Origin: Labilibaculum antarcticum
GTDB taxonomy: Bacteria; Bacteroidota; Bacteroidia; Bacteroidales; Marinifilaceae
NCBI RefSeq assembly: GCF_002356295.1
Contig: NZ_AP018042.1
Span: 1,458,361 to 1,522,360, forward strand
Direction: 5' to 3'
Length of the DNA: 64,000 nt
Shown: in pieces, positions 18,434 through 27,974 of the stretch
Layout of the letters: each line of letters begins with the position of its first letter
Position numbering within the stretch: the stretch's first letter is position 1
Translations under genes and position numbers: made by a program
Notes under the pieces: generated by a model
The model's input: the letters and a program-made list of their open reading frames with translations, nothing else
What the model was told of the DNA's origin: nothing
Database searches by the model: none

Positions 18434-18970
18434 ATGGCTTTTATAAGAGACTTAAATGGAAAAACTCCGATATTTGGAGGTAATTGCTTTTTAGCTGAGA
18501 CTGCAGTAATAATTGGTGATGTTGAAATGGGTAATGATTGCAGTATTTGGTACAGTGCTGTTTTACGTGGAGATGTTCACTCTATCCGTCTTGGGAACAA
18601 TGTAAATGTACAAGACAATGCGACTATACATGCGACTTATAAAAAATCGCCAACAACCATCGGAAATAACGTTTCTATTGCCCACAATGCGGTGGTTCAT
18701 GGCTGTACGATAAAAGACAACGTTCTTATTGGTATGGCTGCGGTTATTTTGGATGATGCTATTATTGAAAGCAACGCTATTATTGCTGCAGGATCAGTTG
18801 TTACGAAAGGTACACATGTGGAATCAGGTAGTGTATATGCAGGTGCTCCTGCAAAAAAAATAAAGGAATTGAGTCCGGAACTGTTAGAAGGAGAAATTAA
18901 TCGCATTGCCAACAGCTATGCGATGTATGCCAGTTGGTACAAAGAAGATGAACAAACTTTGAATGAGTAA
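18434..18970 (+). CDS. Gamma carbonic anhydrase family protein (YrdA/PaaY-like)
   Basis: A 178-residue left-handed beta-helix protein of hexapeptide repeats ([LIV]GxxxxV-like, for example AVIIGDVEMGNDC, TTIGNNVSIAHNAV). Zinc-site histidines are H66 (ATIHATY), H84 (SIAHN) and H89 (VVHGC), as in the gamma carbonic anhydrase fold. The C-terminal helix with YAMYASWYKED is typical. Activity as an anhydrase is not assured, since many family members are uncharacterised metal-binding trimers. The gene stands alone between the divergent SusC and the convergent murI, with a bidirectional terminator behind it. A broken copy of its 5' end lies at 12826. Confidence 0.88.
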   Translation: MAFIRDLNGKTPIFGGNCFLAETAVIIGDVEMGNDCSIWYSAVLRGDVHSIRLGNNVNVQDNATIHATYKKSPTTIGNNVSIAHNAVVHGCTIKDNVLIGMAAVILDDAIIESNAIIAAGSVVTKGTHVESGSVYAGAPAKKIKELSPELLEGEINRIANSYAMYASWYKEDEQTLNE

Positions 18971-18987
18971 GCTAAGCTCAATCAAGA

Positions 18988-19027
18988 ACAGAGCCTTTCA
19001 ATTAATTTTATTGAAAGGCTCTGCTTT
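18988..19027. terminator. Bidirectional terminator between the anhydrase gene and murI
   Basis: The arms AGAGCCTTTCAAT and ATTGAAAGGCTCT enclose a short AT loop in the 79-bp convergent gap. A T-rich run follows on the plus strand. Confidence 0.85.
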
Positions 19028-19049
19028 TATACTAAATCGACTGCAATAT

Positions 19050-19877
19050 TTAATAGCTAATATGCTGAGCTTTTAAACTTATATTCAGAAAACGACTCGC
19101 TTTCTCCTCAAAACTATCTACAAATTCAGTCGTAAAGAATTCACAATTTGAGTTTTTGGAGCACCTCTCATCCATTTCTGGATGTCGGAAAAGATAATCT
19201 TTTAAACTTCGTGCAACAATCTCCCCCTGAGAAATCAACTGAATGTGATCTGGTAGGATTTTCCTAATCTCGGTTTGCATTAAAGGATAATGTGTACACC
19301 CTAAAATTATTGAGTCAATAAGAGGGTCTTTCGCCAATAAACTATCGATGTTCTTTTTAATAAAATATCTTCCACCGTTCGTGTCAATCTCGTTATTTTC
19401 AACCAAAGGAACCCACATTGGGCAGGCCTCCTGTAACACCACCACATCAGGAAATAATTTAGCAATCTCCAGCGGATACGAATTCGATCGAATTGTACCA
19501 ACGGTTCCCATTATGCCGATATGATGTGTCTTGGTGATTTTAGAAACCTCTTCAACACTAGGCCGAATGACTCCCAACACCCTTCTATTGGAATTAATTT
19601 TAGGTAAATCGCATTGTTGAATCGTTCGTAATGCTTTTGCAGAAGCAGTATTACACGCAAGTATTACTAACTCACAACCCATTGAGAAAAGCTGCTCTAC
19701 GGCCTCTAATGTGTAGTCATATACGACATCATAGGATCGTGTACCATACGGACTTCTGGCATTATCTCCTAAATAAACAAAATCGTACTCAGGAAGCGCT
19801 TTAAGCAACTCGTTTAATACGGTTAAACCACCGTATCCTGAATCAAAAACACCAATTGGCTGACTATTTTTTATCAT
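19050..19877 (-). CDS. murI: Glutamate racemase
   Basis: Converts L-glutamate to D-glutamate for peptidoglycan. Starting at the ATG at 19875-19877 the protein has 275 residues and opens MIKNSQPIGVFDSGYGGLTV. The catalytic cysteines lie in ACNTASA and GCTHYPL, and the substrate motif DNARSPYGT is present. An upstream ATG at 19916 would add 13 residues, but that extension lies in a terminator hairpin of the preceding gene, so I chose the internal start. The gene closes the envelope block after bamA and two ompH genes, but behind a terminator, so it may also have its own promoter. Confidence 0.92.
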   Translation of the reverse strand: MIKNSQPIGVFDSGYGGLTVLNELLKALPEYDFVYLGDNARSPYGTRSYDVVYDYTLEAVEQLFSMGCELVILACNTASAKALRTIQQCDLPKINSNRRVLGVIRPSVEEVSKITKTHHIGIMGTVGTIRSNSYPLEIAKLFPDVVVLQEACPMWVPLVENNEIDTNGGRYFIKKNIDSLLAKDPLIDSIILGCTHYPLMQTEIRKILPDHIQLISQGEIVARSLKDYLFRHPEMDERCSKNSNCEFFTTEFVDSFEEKASRFLNISLKAQHISY

Positions 19878-19892
19878 TCTAGTAAAAATAAG

Positions 19893-19921
19893 AAAAGGTG
19901 GTATTAAAAATACCACCTTTT
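19893..19921 (-). terminator. Terminator after the second ompH gene
   Basis: Perfect 13-bp arms AAAAGGTGGTATT and AATACCACCTTTT around a 3-nt loop, 20 bp past the ompH stop. Its position decides the start of murI. Confidence 0.8.
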
Positions 19922-19941
19922 CACAATATCTTGCAAACTAA

Positions 19942-20457
19942 TTACTGAATTCCTAATTTTGCTTTTACCAATGGCATAATATCAACACTATTATTTGAGT
20001 TGAATAAAATTACGCCGGTACTGATATCAAAAACATAAATAAATCCATTTTCTGCACCTACTGCTTTAATTGCTGTAGAAGCCTTATCGAAAATAGGTTT
20101 CAACAATTCATTTTGCTTGTTTTGAATATCTTGCTGAGCAAAGCCATCATATTCCTGCATACGCTTCTGTAAACCTTGAATTTCTTTTTCCTTGTCAGCT
20201 CTATCCACCTCTGAAAGAGCCTCTCTTTTCTCCACATATGCGGCAACAAGTGATTGATATTCAACGTTCATCGATTTCAGTTGAGCATCATACTCAGTAG
20301 CAATAGCCTTAATTTTGATTTGCGCCTCGTCTTTCTCAGGCATAATCGACAATAATTTATTTGAGTCGATATGGCCAAATTTTAAGGTTTGAGCAAATGT
20401 ACTTGAACCTGCGGATAGGATAATGGCTAATAAAGTTACTTTAACAAAATGTCTCAT
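19942..20457 (-). CDS. OmpH/Skp-family periplasmic chaperone (second copy)
   Basis: A 171-residue periplasmic protein with signal peptide (cleavage near TFAQ-T, residue 23) and a long charged coiled coil at about 45-110 (KIKAIATEYDAQLKSMNVEYQ as a start). It belongs to the OmpH family, which holds unfolded outer-membrane proteins on the way to BamA. FGHIDSNKLLSIMPEKDEAQ after the signal peptide is typical. It lies 30 bp after a related gene and downstream of bamA, the standard arrangement in Bacteroidota. Confidence 0.9.
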   Translation of the reverse strand: MRHFVKVTLLAIILSAGSSTFAQTLKFGHIDSNKLLSIMPEKDEAQIKIKAIATEYDAQLKSMNVEYQSLVAAYVEKREALSEVDRADKEKEIQGLQKRMQEYDGFAQQDIQNKQNELLKPIFDKASTAIKAVGAENGFIYVFDISTGVILFNSNNSVDIMPLVKAKLGIQ

Positions 20458-20487
20458 AATATACTCAGTTAGTTTTTATTTTAAATT

Positions 20488-21009
20488 TTAATTAGTTCTA
20501 ATACCTAACTTATACAGCACTTTATCGCTTAAATCAAACTTTTGATTGCTGTATATTATTGTTGGTCCATTAGCACGATCAATAATCATACCATAAGTCC
20601 CGTCTTTTGCAATTTCTTTTATGGCCTCATAAATATCATCTTGAATTGGTTTAATTAATTCCTGACGTTTTTTATAAAGATCTCCATTTATTCCGAAATA
20701 TTTCTGCTGAAGTTTTTGTGCAGAAATTTCCTTGTTGAAAATTTCTTTTTCACGTTTCTCTCTCATTTCTGAGGATAAAAAAACCTCATCAGCCCTAAAC
20801 TTTGTTTGCAATTCTTTTATTTCCGAAGCTACTTTCTCAATTTCGATTTGCCAATTATTTGATATCTGATCAAGTTGTTCCTGAGCATTTTTATAATCCG
20901 GCATTTTACTGAGAATATATTCTGTATCAACGAATCCATATCGTTGTTGAGAATACAAATTCCCAATCAATACACATATACATCCAATTATTAATACTAA
21001 ACGCTTCAT
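20488..21009 (-). CDS. OmpH/Skp-family periplasmic chaperone (first copy)
   Basis: A 173-residue periplasmic protein with signal peptide (about 1-20, ending NLYSQ), the family start RYGFVDTEYILSKMPDYKNA and a coiled coil at about 40-110 (KVASEIKELQTKFRADEVFL). The C-terminal IYEAIKEIAKDGTYGMIIDR is shared with the second copy. The two are diverged paralogues that may form trimers separately or together. It follows bamA by 76 bp in the same transcript direction. Confidence 0.9.
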   Translation of the reverse strand: MKRLVLIIGCICVLIGNLYSQQRYGFVDTEYILSKMPDYKNAQEQLDQISNNWQIEIEKVASEIKELQTKFRADEVFLSSEMREKREKEIFNKEISAQKLQQKYFGINGDLYKKRQELIKPIQDDIYEAIKEIAKDGTYGMIIDRANGPTIIYSNQKFDLSDKVLYKLGIRTN

Positions 21010-21085
21010 TCGATTATTATTTCGTAATAAAGATCTAAAATAACTTAAATTATAATAGCTCCCAACACCTCTACCTTAAAATATG

Positions 21086-23611
21086 TTAAAATTGTTGTCC
21101 AATTACAAAATGGAACTGTCCCCCATTTTGCCCAGCCTGATTAGCTTCATCAAAGCCATATCCATAATCAATTCCAAGCAATCCAAACATAGGTAGGAAA
21201 ATTCTAAGTCCTACACCCGCAGAACGCTTTAAATTGAATGGTTGAAAATCTTCAAAATCATACCAAGCGTTACCAGCTTCAGCAAATGCAAGAGCATAAA
21301 TTGTAGCCGATTGACTTAGTGATAACGGGTAACGAACCTCTGCTGTAAATTTTGAATAAATATTTCCACCCAAACGTCTGCCATTTTCATCTACTGGTGT
21401 TAAAGAACCATTTTCGTATCCTCTTAAACCAATATTATCACTTCCATACATGCTGTATCCAGACATACCGTCACCACCAACTTCAAATCCTTCGAAAGGT
21501 GATCTTTTATTTTCATTATAAAAGCCTAAATATCCAAACTCAGTTCCAGTATACAAAACCAACTTATCGGTACTATTCAACAACGAAGAGTACATCTTCC
21601 CCTTAAATACCCATTTGTGATATTCAATCCATTTATATCTTTCCTGATCACTAACATTATCACTTCCGTAATCAATATTATCAAAAATTGAGAAAGGAGG
21701 CGTAATCTTAACACTTAGAGAAAATGACGATCCTCTTCTGGTATATAATGGATTATCTATAGAACTTCTTGATAATGTAGTTGTAAAACTAAAGTTGTTA
21801 GATGTTCCATCAGAAATTAAATAATACTGCCAATCTTTCAATTTATAGTTTTGATAACTAACCTCGTTATACAAAGAGAAGTAATTATCAGGCCACTTTA
21901 AACGACGAGCCAAACCAACACTTGCTCCAAATACTTTCTGACTTTGATCTGAATTGCTCCCACTTCCACCATAATTGCTATAGCTATTACTATAAGAGCG
22001 GCTATAACCTGTTTGCTGCGAATAATAAATTGATGTACTTAAGGATGTTGGTTTTTTACCTCCCAGCCATGGTTCAGTGAATGACATGCTGTAAGAATTA
22101 TAGTACGAACCATTGGTTTGAGCTCGAATACTCAAGGTTTGACCATCTCCGGTTGGAAGCGGACTCCAAGCTTCTTTATTAAACATATTCCTAATTGAGA
22201 AATTAGAGAATTTCAAACCAACAGTACCGATAATCATACCTGCACCCCATCCTCCAGAAAGCTCAATTTGATCATTGGCTTTTTCTTCTAAACTATAATT
22301 AATATCTACTGTCCCACTTTCAGGGTGAGGCTTAACATCAGGACTAATAGCCTCTGGATCAAAATGACCTAACTGAGCAAGTTCTCGAACACTTCGAATA
22401 ATATCAGATTTACTAAATAATGACCCTGGGTATGTATATAGCTCTCGACGAGCAACATGTTCATGAGTCTTAGTATTTCCTATAATATTTACTCTATCTA
22501 TTGTTGCTTGTTTACCTTCAACGATTCTCATTTCCAAATTAATCGAATCCATACCAATCACCGTCTCTACCGGGTTAACATTAAAGAATAAATACCCTTT
22601 ATCAAGATATTGGTTACTAACGGCATCATCGTCGCTGGTTAATCTTTCGTCAAGCAAGGTTTGATTGTAGACATCCCCTTTTTTAATTTGCAAAACCCGT
22701 TGCAACCAAGCACCTGGATAGACCGTATTCCCAATCCAATCGATATTATTGAAAAAATACTGTTTCCCTTCCTTCAACTTCACGTGAATATTTACTCTAT
22801 CTGCTGAAACGGGCTCAACACTATCAGATACAATAACCGCATCGCGATAACCTTTTTCATTGTATTTCTCGATCAAAGCTAATTTATCATCATTCCATTT
22901 CTCTTCAATATATTTCGAAGATTTCAAGAAATTCATTAACGTTTTCTCTTTTGAATCCTTAATCGCCTTTTTCACCTTTTTATCTGAAAAAGCCGTGTTT
23001 CCCTCAATAAGTATATGCTTAATCTTGATTTTATTATTTCTATCAATATTTACATCAAGAATCACGCTATTTTCTTCAGAAATATCGTCCCTTTGAATAA
23101 TAGATACAGTCGTATTGTAAAAACCTTTCTCCTTAAAATATGATTCAACAATGGTTGTCGCGTTTGTGATTAGATAATCAGTAACCTGAGTACCTTTCAT
23201 AAGCTTCAGCCGTTCTTTTAGCTTCGTAGTTTCACTCTTTGATGTTCCATTGTAATTTACAAGAGACAATCGAGGGCGCTCCTGAAGTTGAATATTCAGA
23301 TAAATCTTTTTATCCATCACCTTAGTGGCTGATATTTGAATATCCGAAAAGAGACCTTGTTTGTACAATTTGTCGATTGCCTGAGTAACCTTTTCACCAG
23401 GGACTTCAATCGTAGAACCTACGCGGAGACCAGAAATCTGCACCAGAACATTATTTTCCAAATGTTTTACTCCTGTAATGGTAACCCCACCTAACTCGTA
23501 GGACTTTGGAGCGGAATAGTAAACCTTTGGATTGTAAATAGTATCAGTTTCTTGTGCTAATGCACTAAAACTTAAGAAAAGAGTTAAAAAGAAAATTAAT
23601 GGTTTAATCAT
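21086..23611 (-). CDS. bamA: Outer-membrane protein assembly factor BamA
   Basis: The 841-residue core of the BAM complex, which inserts beta-barrel proteins into the outer membrane. Signal peptide about 1-19 (FSALA-Q), then five POTRA domains (about 40-430; for example YELGGVTITGVKHLENNVLV and NKIKIKHILIEGNTAFSDKK), then the Omp85 barrel. VRYPLSLSQSATIYALAFAE and the final GGQFHFVIGQQF with C-terminal Phe are typical. It is larger than the E. coli protein at about 810 residues, as usual for this phylum. Neighbours are uppS upstream and two ompH genes downstream. Confidence 0.95.
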   Translation of the reverse strand: MIKPLIFFLTLFLSFSALAQETDTIYNPKVYYSAPKSYELGGVTITGVKHLENNVLVQISGLRVGSTIEVPGEKVTQAIDKLYKQGLFSDIQISATKVMDKKIYLNIQLQERPRLSLVNYNGTSKSETTKLKERLKLMKGTQVTDYLITNATTIVESYFKEKGFYNTTVSIIQRDDISEENSVILDVNIDRNNKIKIKHILIEGNTAFSDKKVKKAIKDSKEKTLMNFLKSSKYIEEKWNDDKLALIEKYNEKGYRDAVIVSDSVEPVSADRVNIHVKLKEGKQYFFNNIDWIGNTVYPGAWLQRVLQIKKGDVYNQTLLDERLTSDDDAVSNQYLDKGYLFFNVNPVETVIGMDSINLEMRIVEGKQATIDRVNIIGNTKTHEHVARRELYTYPGSLFSKSDIIRSVRELAQLGHFDPEAISPDVKPHPESGTVDINYSLEEKANDQIELSGGWGAGMIIGTVGLKFSNFSIRNMFNKEAWSPLPTGDGQTLSIRAQTNGSYYNSYSMSFTEPWLGGKKPTSLSTSIYYSQQTGYSRSYSNSYSNYGGSGSNSDQSQKVFGASVGLARRLKWPDNYFSLYNEVSYQNYKLKDWQYYLISDGTSNNFSFTTTLSRSSIDNPLYTRRGSSFSLSVKITPPFSIFDNIDYGSDNVSDQERYKWIEYHKWVFKGKMYSSLLNSTDKLVLYTGTEFGYLGFYNENKRSPFEGFEVGGDGMSGYSMYGSDNIGLRGYENGSLTPVDENGRRLGGNIYSKFTAEVRYPLSLSQSATIYALAFAEAGNAWYDFEDFQPFNLKRSAGVGLRIFLPMFGLLGIDYGYGFDEANQAGQNGGQFHFVIGQQF

Positions 23612-23635
23612 TACTTGAATTATAATGGTTAATGC

Positions 23636-24382
23636 TTATTTATCGTTTATTTGTTCACTTATCTTACCAAATCGACGTTCTCGGTTCTGATAATCAAGAA
23701 GTGCCTTATAAAGCTCCTCTTTATTAAAATCAGGCCAGAACAATTCAGTAAAATACAACTCAGAGTACGCTATTTGCCATAAAAGAAAATTGCTAATTCT
23801 GTTTTCTCCACTCGTCCTAATCAAAAGTTCCGGATCGGGAATTCCTTTTGTGGTAAGCTGACTAGAGAACAAGTCTGAATCAATTTCGTCAAGAGAAATA
23901 TCTCCGTTTTGAACCTGACTTGCAATATTTTTAACTGCAGTTACAATTTCCCACCTGGAACTATAGCTTAGTGCCAAAACCAAAGTCAAGCCCGAATTAT
24001 TAGATGTTGTAGAAATTGTACCTTCTAATTTCTCTCTTACTTCTAATGGTAAACTATCCAGATCGCCTATTGCTTGTAGGCGAACATTGTTCTTCATCAA
24101 AGTAGGAGTTTCACTTTCTATCGCTTCAACCAATAAAGACATCAGTCCGAGAACCTCATCTTTAGGTCTATTCCAGTTTTCTGTGGAAAAAGCATAAAGG
24201 GTTAAATAAGAAATTCCAAGCTCTCCTGCAGCTTCAACAGTTTGTCTGACTGCCTCCACTCCGTGCTGATGACCAACAATGCGATGTTCTCCCCGCATTT
24301 TTGCCCAACGCCCATTCCCGTCCATTATTATGGCAAGATGAGTAGGTAGCTTTTCTTTTATTATTTTATTTTTAATTGACAT
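23636..24382 (-). CDS. uppS: Isoprenyl transferase (undecaprenyl diphosphate synthase)
   Basis: Makes the C55 lipid carrier for cell-wall synthesis from FPP and IPP. The 248-residue protein has [16 protein letters not shown] with the catalytic Asp near residue 21, [10 protein letters not shown], the [15 protein letters not shown] motif, and [19 protein letters not shown] near residue 192. All are signatures of cis-prenyltransferases and the length is normal. It follows the DUF6089 gene by 3 bp and precedes bamA by 24 bp, so it is co-transcribed. Confidence 0.95.
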   Translation of the reverse strand: MSIKNKIIKEKLPTHLAIIMDGNGRWAKMRGEHRIVGHQHGVEAVRQTVEAAGELGISYLTLYAFSTENWNRPKDEVLGLMSLLVEAIESETPTLMKNNVRLQAIGDLDSLPLEVREKLEGTISTTSNNSGLTLVLALSYSSRWEIVTAVKNIASQVQNGDISLDEIDSDLFSSQLTTKGIPDPELLIRTSGENRISNFLLWQIAYSELYFTELFWPDFNKEELYKALLDYQNRERRFGKISEQINDK

Positions 24383-24385
24383 ATT

Positions 24386-25051
24386 TTATTTTACAAATCG
24401 ATCGTATGAATGACATTCTGCATTATCAGGAAATAACTTATAACTTATCATTACTCCAAAAAATGAGGCCCAATCGTTATTGTGCATTAATGTACTCGTA
24501 TTAAGATTATTTGGGTCATCGAGATGATCCAGATCATCGGTAAACGTTTTTCTAAAACTCCATTCCAAAGCAGCAGTCCACCTGCCTGTTAAGTTTGTTT
24601 TTACACCAACCCCCATCGGAATAGTGAATGAAGAACTTGTACTACTTGGAGCAATATATCCAATTCCTCCTGTGATATAAGGAACAAGATTTTTACTCTT
24701 CGCTTTTTTAGGTGACCAAAAAGATTGGAAATTAAATTCTACCTGCAAGGATAGATCAACTAAATCTGTTTTGAATGATGCGCCTCTTGCTTTTTGATAG
24801 GAATTATTAAAATCCTTATCCTCTCCTTCCAAACCTGAAAACAACATGCTAGCCCGTAAGGCATACCGTGAATTGAAATTATACCGGTAAATTCCTCCCA
24901 ACGCAACCGAATTTGAATAAAACTGCTTTTGTGGATTAATATCCCCCAAATAATAGGAGACTCCACCAAAGAAGCCTAACTCTGCTTTGGTCTGCGAAAA
25001 GGCTGAATTTCCAATCGCAAAAAACAGTATTCCTAATATCAGTTTATACAT
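24386..25051 (-). CDS. DUF6089-type outer-membrane beta-barrel protein
   Basis: A secreted protein of about 221 residues from the ATG at 25051 (MYKLILGILFFAIGNSAFSQ, signal peptide); an upstream ATG at 25081 would add ten residues before the signal peptide and is less likely. The mature part reads ELGFFGGVSYYLGDINPQKQ and is a small beta barrel with alternating aromatic strands (NSRYALRASMLFSGLEG). It matches DUF6089, almost always found between nadK and uppS/bamA in Bacteroidota. Function unknown; the conserved place in the envelope operon suggests a role in outer-membrane biogenesis. Confidence 0.8.
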   Translation of the reverse strand: MYKLILGILFFAIGNSAFSQTKAELGFFGGVSYYLGDINPQKQFYSNSVALGGIYRYNFNSRYALRASMLFSGLEGEDKDFNNSYQKARGASFKTDLVDLSLQVEFNFQSFWSPKKAKSKNLVPYITGGIGYIAPSSTSSSFTIPMGVGVKTNLTGRWTAALEWSFRKTFTDDLDHLDDPNNLNTSTLMHNNDWASFFGVMISYKLFPDNAECHSYDRFVK

Positions 25052-25262
25052 GAAATCAAGTTTGTGTTTTTTATGTTGCAAACAAATAAAAACCTACGCT
25101 TAAACTCCTAAACCCGTTGGTTTAATGAGCGTGCAAGCCCCCTGAATTTATTCGCAAGCTACAAAAGTAACATATAATCTTAAAAAACCATATCAATGAA
25201 AAAAAATAACGCCAACCCGCAGTTAAATTTTGTTAAAATCAAAAACGAGAAAAAACGAACTC

Positions 25263-26147
25263 TTAATTACGTTTATCAACGCCCCACATCAGCTTGTTTC
25301 TCAAGGTTCCGTAAAAATTATGAGTTTTTAATTTCAAGACCTTAATCTGGAAATCTGCCCGCTTAATTTTAAGCTCAATGGATGATTCAAAGGTTGTTGA
25401 TCGAGAATCAAGAGAAGCCAAATAGCTATCACTTCTCCCTTCTACCCGAAGAGTTATTTCATGATGATTTGGCACAACAATTGGTCGAACGGTAAGGTTG
25501 TGAGGAGAGATTGGTGATATAACAAAATTTTGAGTGTTAGGAATTAAAATTGGTCCCCCAACACTTAATGAATATGCAGTGGAACCGGTTGGTGTGGCTA
25601 TAATTAAACCATCGGCCCAATATGAATTCAAATATTCATTGTTTAAATAAGTATGAATGGTAATCATGGATGCCGAATCGGTTTTATGAACCGTAAATTC
25701 GTTTAAAGCATAATTAAATTCTTCAAACAAGCCATTTCGAGATGTTTCTAATTGCAGCAGGCTTCGTTCCTCAAAACTATATTCTCCTGCCAGAATATCG
25801 GCCAAAGCTTGAGGTATTTCCTCCTGAGCGATATCAGCCATAAAACCTAAACGCCCACTATTAATGCCAACCAAAGGAATTCCCGAATCACGAACGAAGG
25901 TTACGGCATCCAAGAAGGTCCCATCCCCACCTACAGAGAAGAAAAAATCCACCTCTTTATTTAAATCTTCATGATTATGGAAACAACCATTAACTGGTGG
26001 TTTAAAATTAATTTCCCTAATCAGAAAATCATAAAAAGGCTCGTAAATTACCACCTCAATATTGTGCTTGGTAAAAACCTCAAACATTAAAACAAAGCTC
26101 TCTGTAAAACTTTCATTAAATGATCTACCAAAAAGTGCAATTTTCAT
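25263..26147 (-). CDS. nadK: NAD kinase
   Basis: Phosphorylates NAD to NADP in the cytoplasm. The 294-residue protein has the family motifs SVGGDGTFLDAV (GGDGT) near residue 72, LNEFTVHK with the conserved NE near residue 150, and ADGLIIATPTGSTAYSLSVGG near residue 180. GINSGRLGFMADI is also typical. The length fits. It lies between the CBS-domain gene and the DUF6089 gene; gaps of 197 and about 180 bp on its sides hold no other gene and may contain its own promoter. Confidence 0.95.
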   Translation of the reverse strand: MKIALFGRSFNESFTESFVLMFEVFTKHNIEVVIYEPFYDFLIREINFKPPVNGCFHNHEDLNKEVDFFFSVGGDGTFLDAVTFVRDSGIPLVGINSGRLGFMADIAQEEIPQALADILAGEYSFEERSLLQLETSRNGLFEEFNYALNEFTVHKTDSASMITIHTYLNNEYLNSYWADGLIIATPTGSTAYSLSVGGPILIPNTQNFVISPISPHNLTVRPIVVPNHHEITLRVEGRSDSYLASLDSRSTTFESSIELKIKRADFQIKVLKLKTHNFYGTLRNKLMWGVDKRN

Positions 26148-26344
26148 ACTTCACAAATTTGCGTTTTGTTTATTTCAGAACTGAATAGCTCAGAAATATT
26201 CCATTTCTTAAAACATTAAAAATCGATTAAACCTGCATCATTTAAGAACAAGTGCAATGAGCAAGTAATGTTTAGCACAAATATAGATTAATCTGTTTAG
26301 TGGCAAGAATTTTACACAGGAAAAGAAAACTTGAAATGATATTT

Positions 26345-27010
26345 TTAAATATTCAAAAACCTCATGAACGAATTGTAACGATCCTCCATAAAATCCTTCA
26401 TATCATCTTCACGTACATAGGTGGTTTTTATGGTATAATCGTAACGTAAAAAAGTTTGTATAATGGACGTGATATTGGTTCTATTTATTTTAATTGTCAA
26501 TTCAATTTTTCTTGAATCCGCAGATGATCTCACGTACAAACTGAGTATTTTCCCATCGTTACTCTCCACAATTCTTGATATTTCGCTTAAAGAATAATCA
26601 ACTGAATTAAGTTCTAAGACAATAACTCCACCAGGTTCGCGAACCGAAAATATTTTTTCAATGTATTGCATCAAATCATTTAAAGTAATAAGACCAACAT
26701 ATGTTTTTTCATCCGCCAAAACAGGAATAACAGTCAACTTTAACCTCGAAATTATCTCTATTACATCATAAATGTGATAGTTTTCGTTTACGTACGGACT
26801 AAACAAGGACAATTTTTGGTCCCCAATAGGCTCTTCTGCCTTATTTAAATCGTAAATATCATTGTCTGAAATTAGCCCAAGAAATTCATCCCCCTTCACA
26901 ATTGGCAAATGAGAAACCCTAAAAATTTCCATCCAATTAAGAGCTTGAATTCCTGTATCGGTTTCCCTTAATACTGGAACAACATCAGAAATTAAATCTT
27001 TTGCTATCAT
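26345..27010 (-). CDS. CBS-domain protein (conserved partner of nadK/pdxJ)
   Basis: A cytoplasmic protein of 221 residues starting at the ATG at 27008-27010 (MIAKDLISDVVPVLRETDTG). Two CBS domains fill about residues 1-130 (HLPIVKGDEFLGLISDNDIY and VIPVLADEKTYVGLITLNDL). An ACT-like tail follows with VREPGGVIVLELNSVDYSLS and SRKIELTIKINRTNI. A longer frame reaches 27274, but its extra 88 codons run antisense into pdxJ and are not credible. The gene is divergent from pdxJ with about 112 bp between. CBS pairs usually sense adenine nucleotides; its target here is unknown. Confidence 0.82.
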   Translation of the reverse strand: MIAKDLISDVVPVLRETDTGIQALNWMEIFRVSHLPIVKGDEFLGLISDNDIYDLNKAEEPIGDQKLSLFSPYVNENYHIYDVIEIISRLKLTVIPVLADEKTYVGLITLNDLMQYIEKIFSVREPGGVIVLELNSVDYSLSEISRIVESNDGKILSLYVRSSADSRKIELTIKINRTNITSIIQTFLRYDYTIKTTYVREDDMKDFMEDRYNSFMRFLNI

Positions 27011-27122
27011 ACATACCTGTTTTCTAGGAATTACTTTTAATTTTGTCTTAAGGAGAACACAATTACAGACAGGAAGTTTGTAATTAATTTCACCAATCAT
27101 TCTACCAATAAAGTTATACAAA

Positions 27123-27836
27123 ATGACCAGACTTAGTGTAAATATAAACAAAATTGCAACATTAAGAAATGCCCGTGGAGAGAATACTCCTAATGTTTGC
27201 AAGGTTGCTTTAGATTGTGAAAGATTTGGAGCGGAAGGCATTACCGTACACCCTCGTCCTGATGAAAGACACATTCGTTATCAGGATGTTCGGGATTTAG
27301 AATCTTTAGTTACGACCGAATTTAATATTGAAGGATATCCAACCAGAGATTTCATCGATTTGGTACTAAAAGCAAAGCCGGCACAGGTGACTCTTGTTCC
27401 AGATCCGCCAGAGGCTTTAACCTCTAACGCAGGATGGGATACGGTTAAAAACCGCGATGTTTTGATCGAAATAATCAAGGAATTTAAAGCTGCCGGAATC
27501 AGAACCTCTATTTTTGTTGACACAAACCTGGCTAATGTTGAAGGTGCTGTTGCAACAGGAACAGATCGCATTGAATTATATACTGAGCCTTACGCTACTG
27601 ATTTTCCAAAGAATAAAGAAGAAGCAATTCGCCCTTTTGTAATAGCAGCAAAAAAGGCTCACGAATTAGGTCTGGAAATTAATGCCGGACATGATCTAAG
27701 CTTGGAAAATCTTAAATATTTTAACGATAACATTCCGAATTTAACCGAAGTATCAATCGGTCATGCTCTTATTTCTGATGCATTGTACTATGGTTTGGAA
27801 AACACCATTCAGATGTATTTAAGATGTTTGAAATAA
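27123..27836 (+). CDS. pdxJ: Pyridoxine 5'-phosphate synthase
   Basis: Condenses 1-deoxyxylulose 5-phosphate with 3-amino-2-oxopropyl phosphate in the DXP-dependent route to vitamin B6. The 237-residue TIM-barrel protein opens [18 protein letters not shown] and contains [20 protein letters not shown] near residue 38, [18 protein letters not shown], and [13 protein letters not shown] with the conserved GHD. It ends [16 protein letters not shown]. Length and motifs are standard. It is transcribed alone and has its own terminator. Confidence 0.95.
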   Translation: MTRLSVNINKIATLRNARGENTPNVCKVALDCERFGAEGITVHPRPDERHIRYQDVRDLESLVTTEFNIEGYPTRDFIDLVLKAKPAQVTLVPDPPEALTSNAGWDTVKNRDVLIEIIKEFKAAGIRTSIFVDTNLANVEGAVATGTDRIELYTEPYATDFPKNKEEAIRPFVIAAKKAHELGLEINAGHDLSLENLKYFNDNIPNLTEVSIGHALISDALYYGLENTIQMYLRCLK

Positions 27837-27858
27837 TTCGAAACGAATTACATTACTT

Positions 27859-27883
27859 AAAGGATGCTCACAAAGCATCCTTT
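27859..27883 (+). terminator. Terminator of pdxJ
   Basis: The arms AAAGGATGCT and AGCATCCTTT enclose a 5-nt loop 23 bp past the stop. Confidence 0.7.
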
Positions 27884-27943
27884 GCTATTTATGAATCTTC
27901 TTAAAAAACTAAATTTAGCCAATCACCTTATCGATTTGGTTCT

Positions 27944-27951
27944 TATCTTTA
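27944..27951 (+). promoter_or_regulatory. Near-consensus -7 element before the hydrolase gene
   Basis: TATCTTTA differs from TAnnTTTG only in the last base and lies 23 bp before the ATG. Confidence 0.35.
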
Positions 27952-27974
27952 TTTTTTAAATCAATTCCCGATAA

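Larger units (their letters stand above)
17664..18580. repeat. Copy B of the duplicated promoter-leader module
   Basis: Counterpart of 12058-12900, containing the first 107 codons of SusC B, the shared upstream region and the first 49 codons of the intact carbonic anhydrase gene. Both copies run in the same direction and are about 5.6 kb apart. Confidence 0.85.

Noticed and set aside
19878-19916. Longer N-terminus of murI
   Set aside because: The extra 13 codons coincide with the terminator hairpin of the preceding ompH gene and precede the conserved start of the family.
27011-27274. Longer N-terminus of the CBS-domain protein
   Set aside because: The extension runs antisense through the start of pdxJ; the family starts at the internal ATG.
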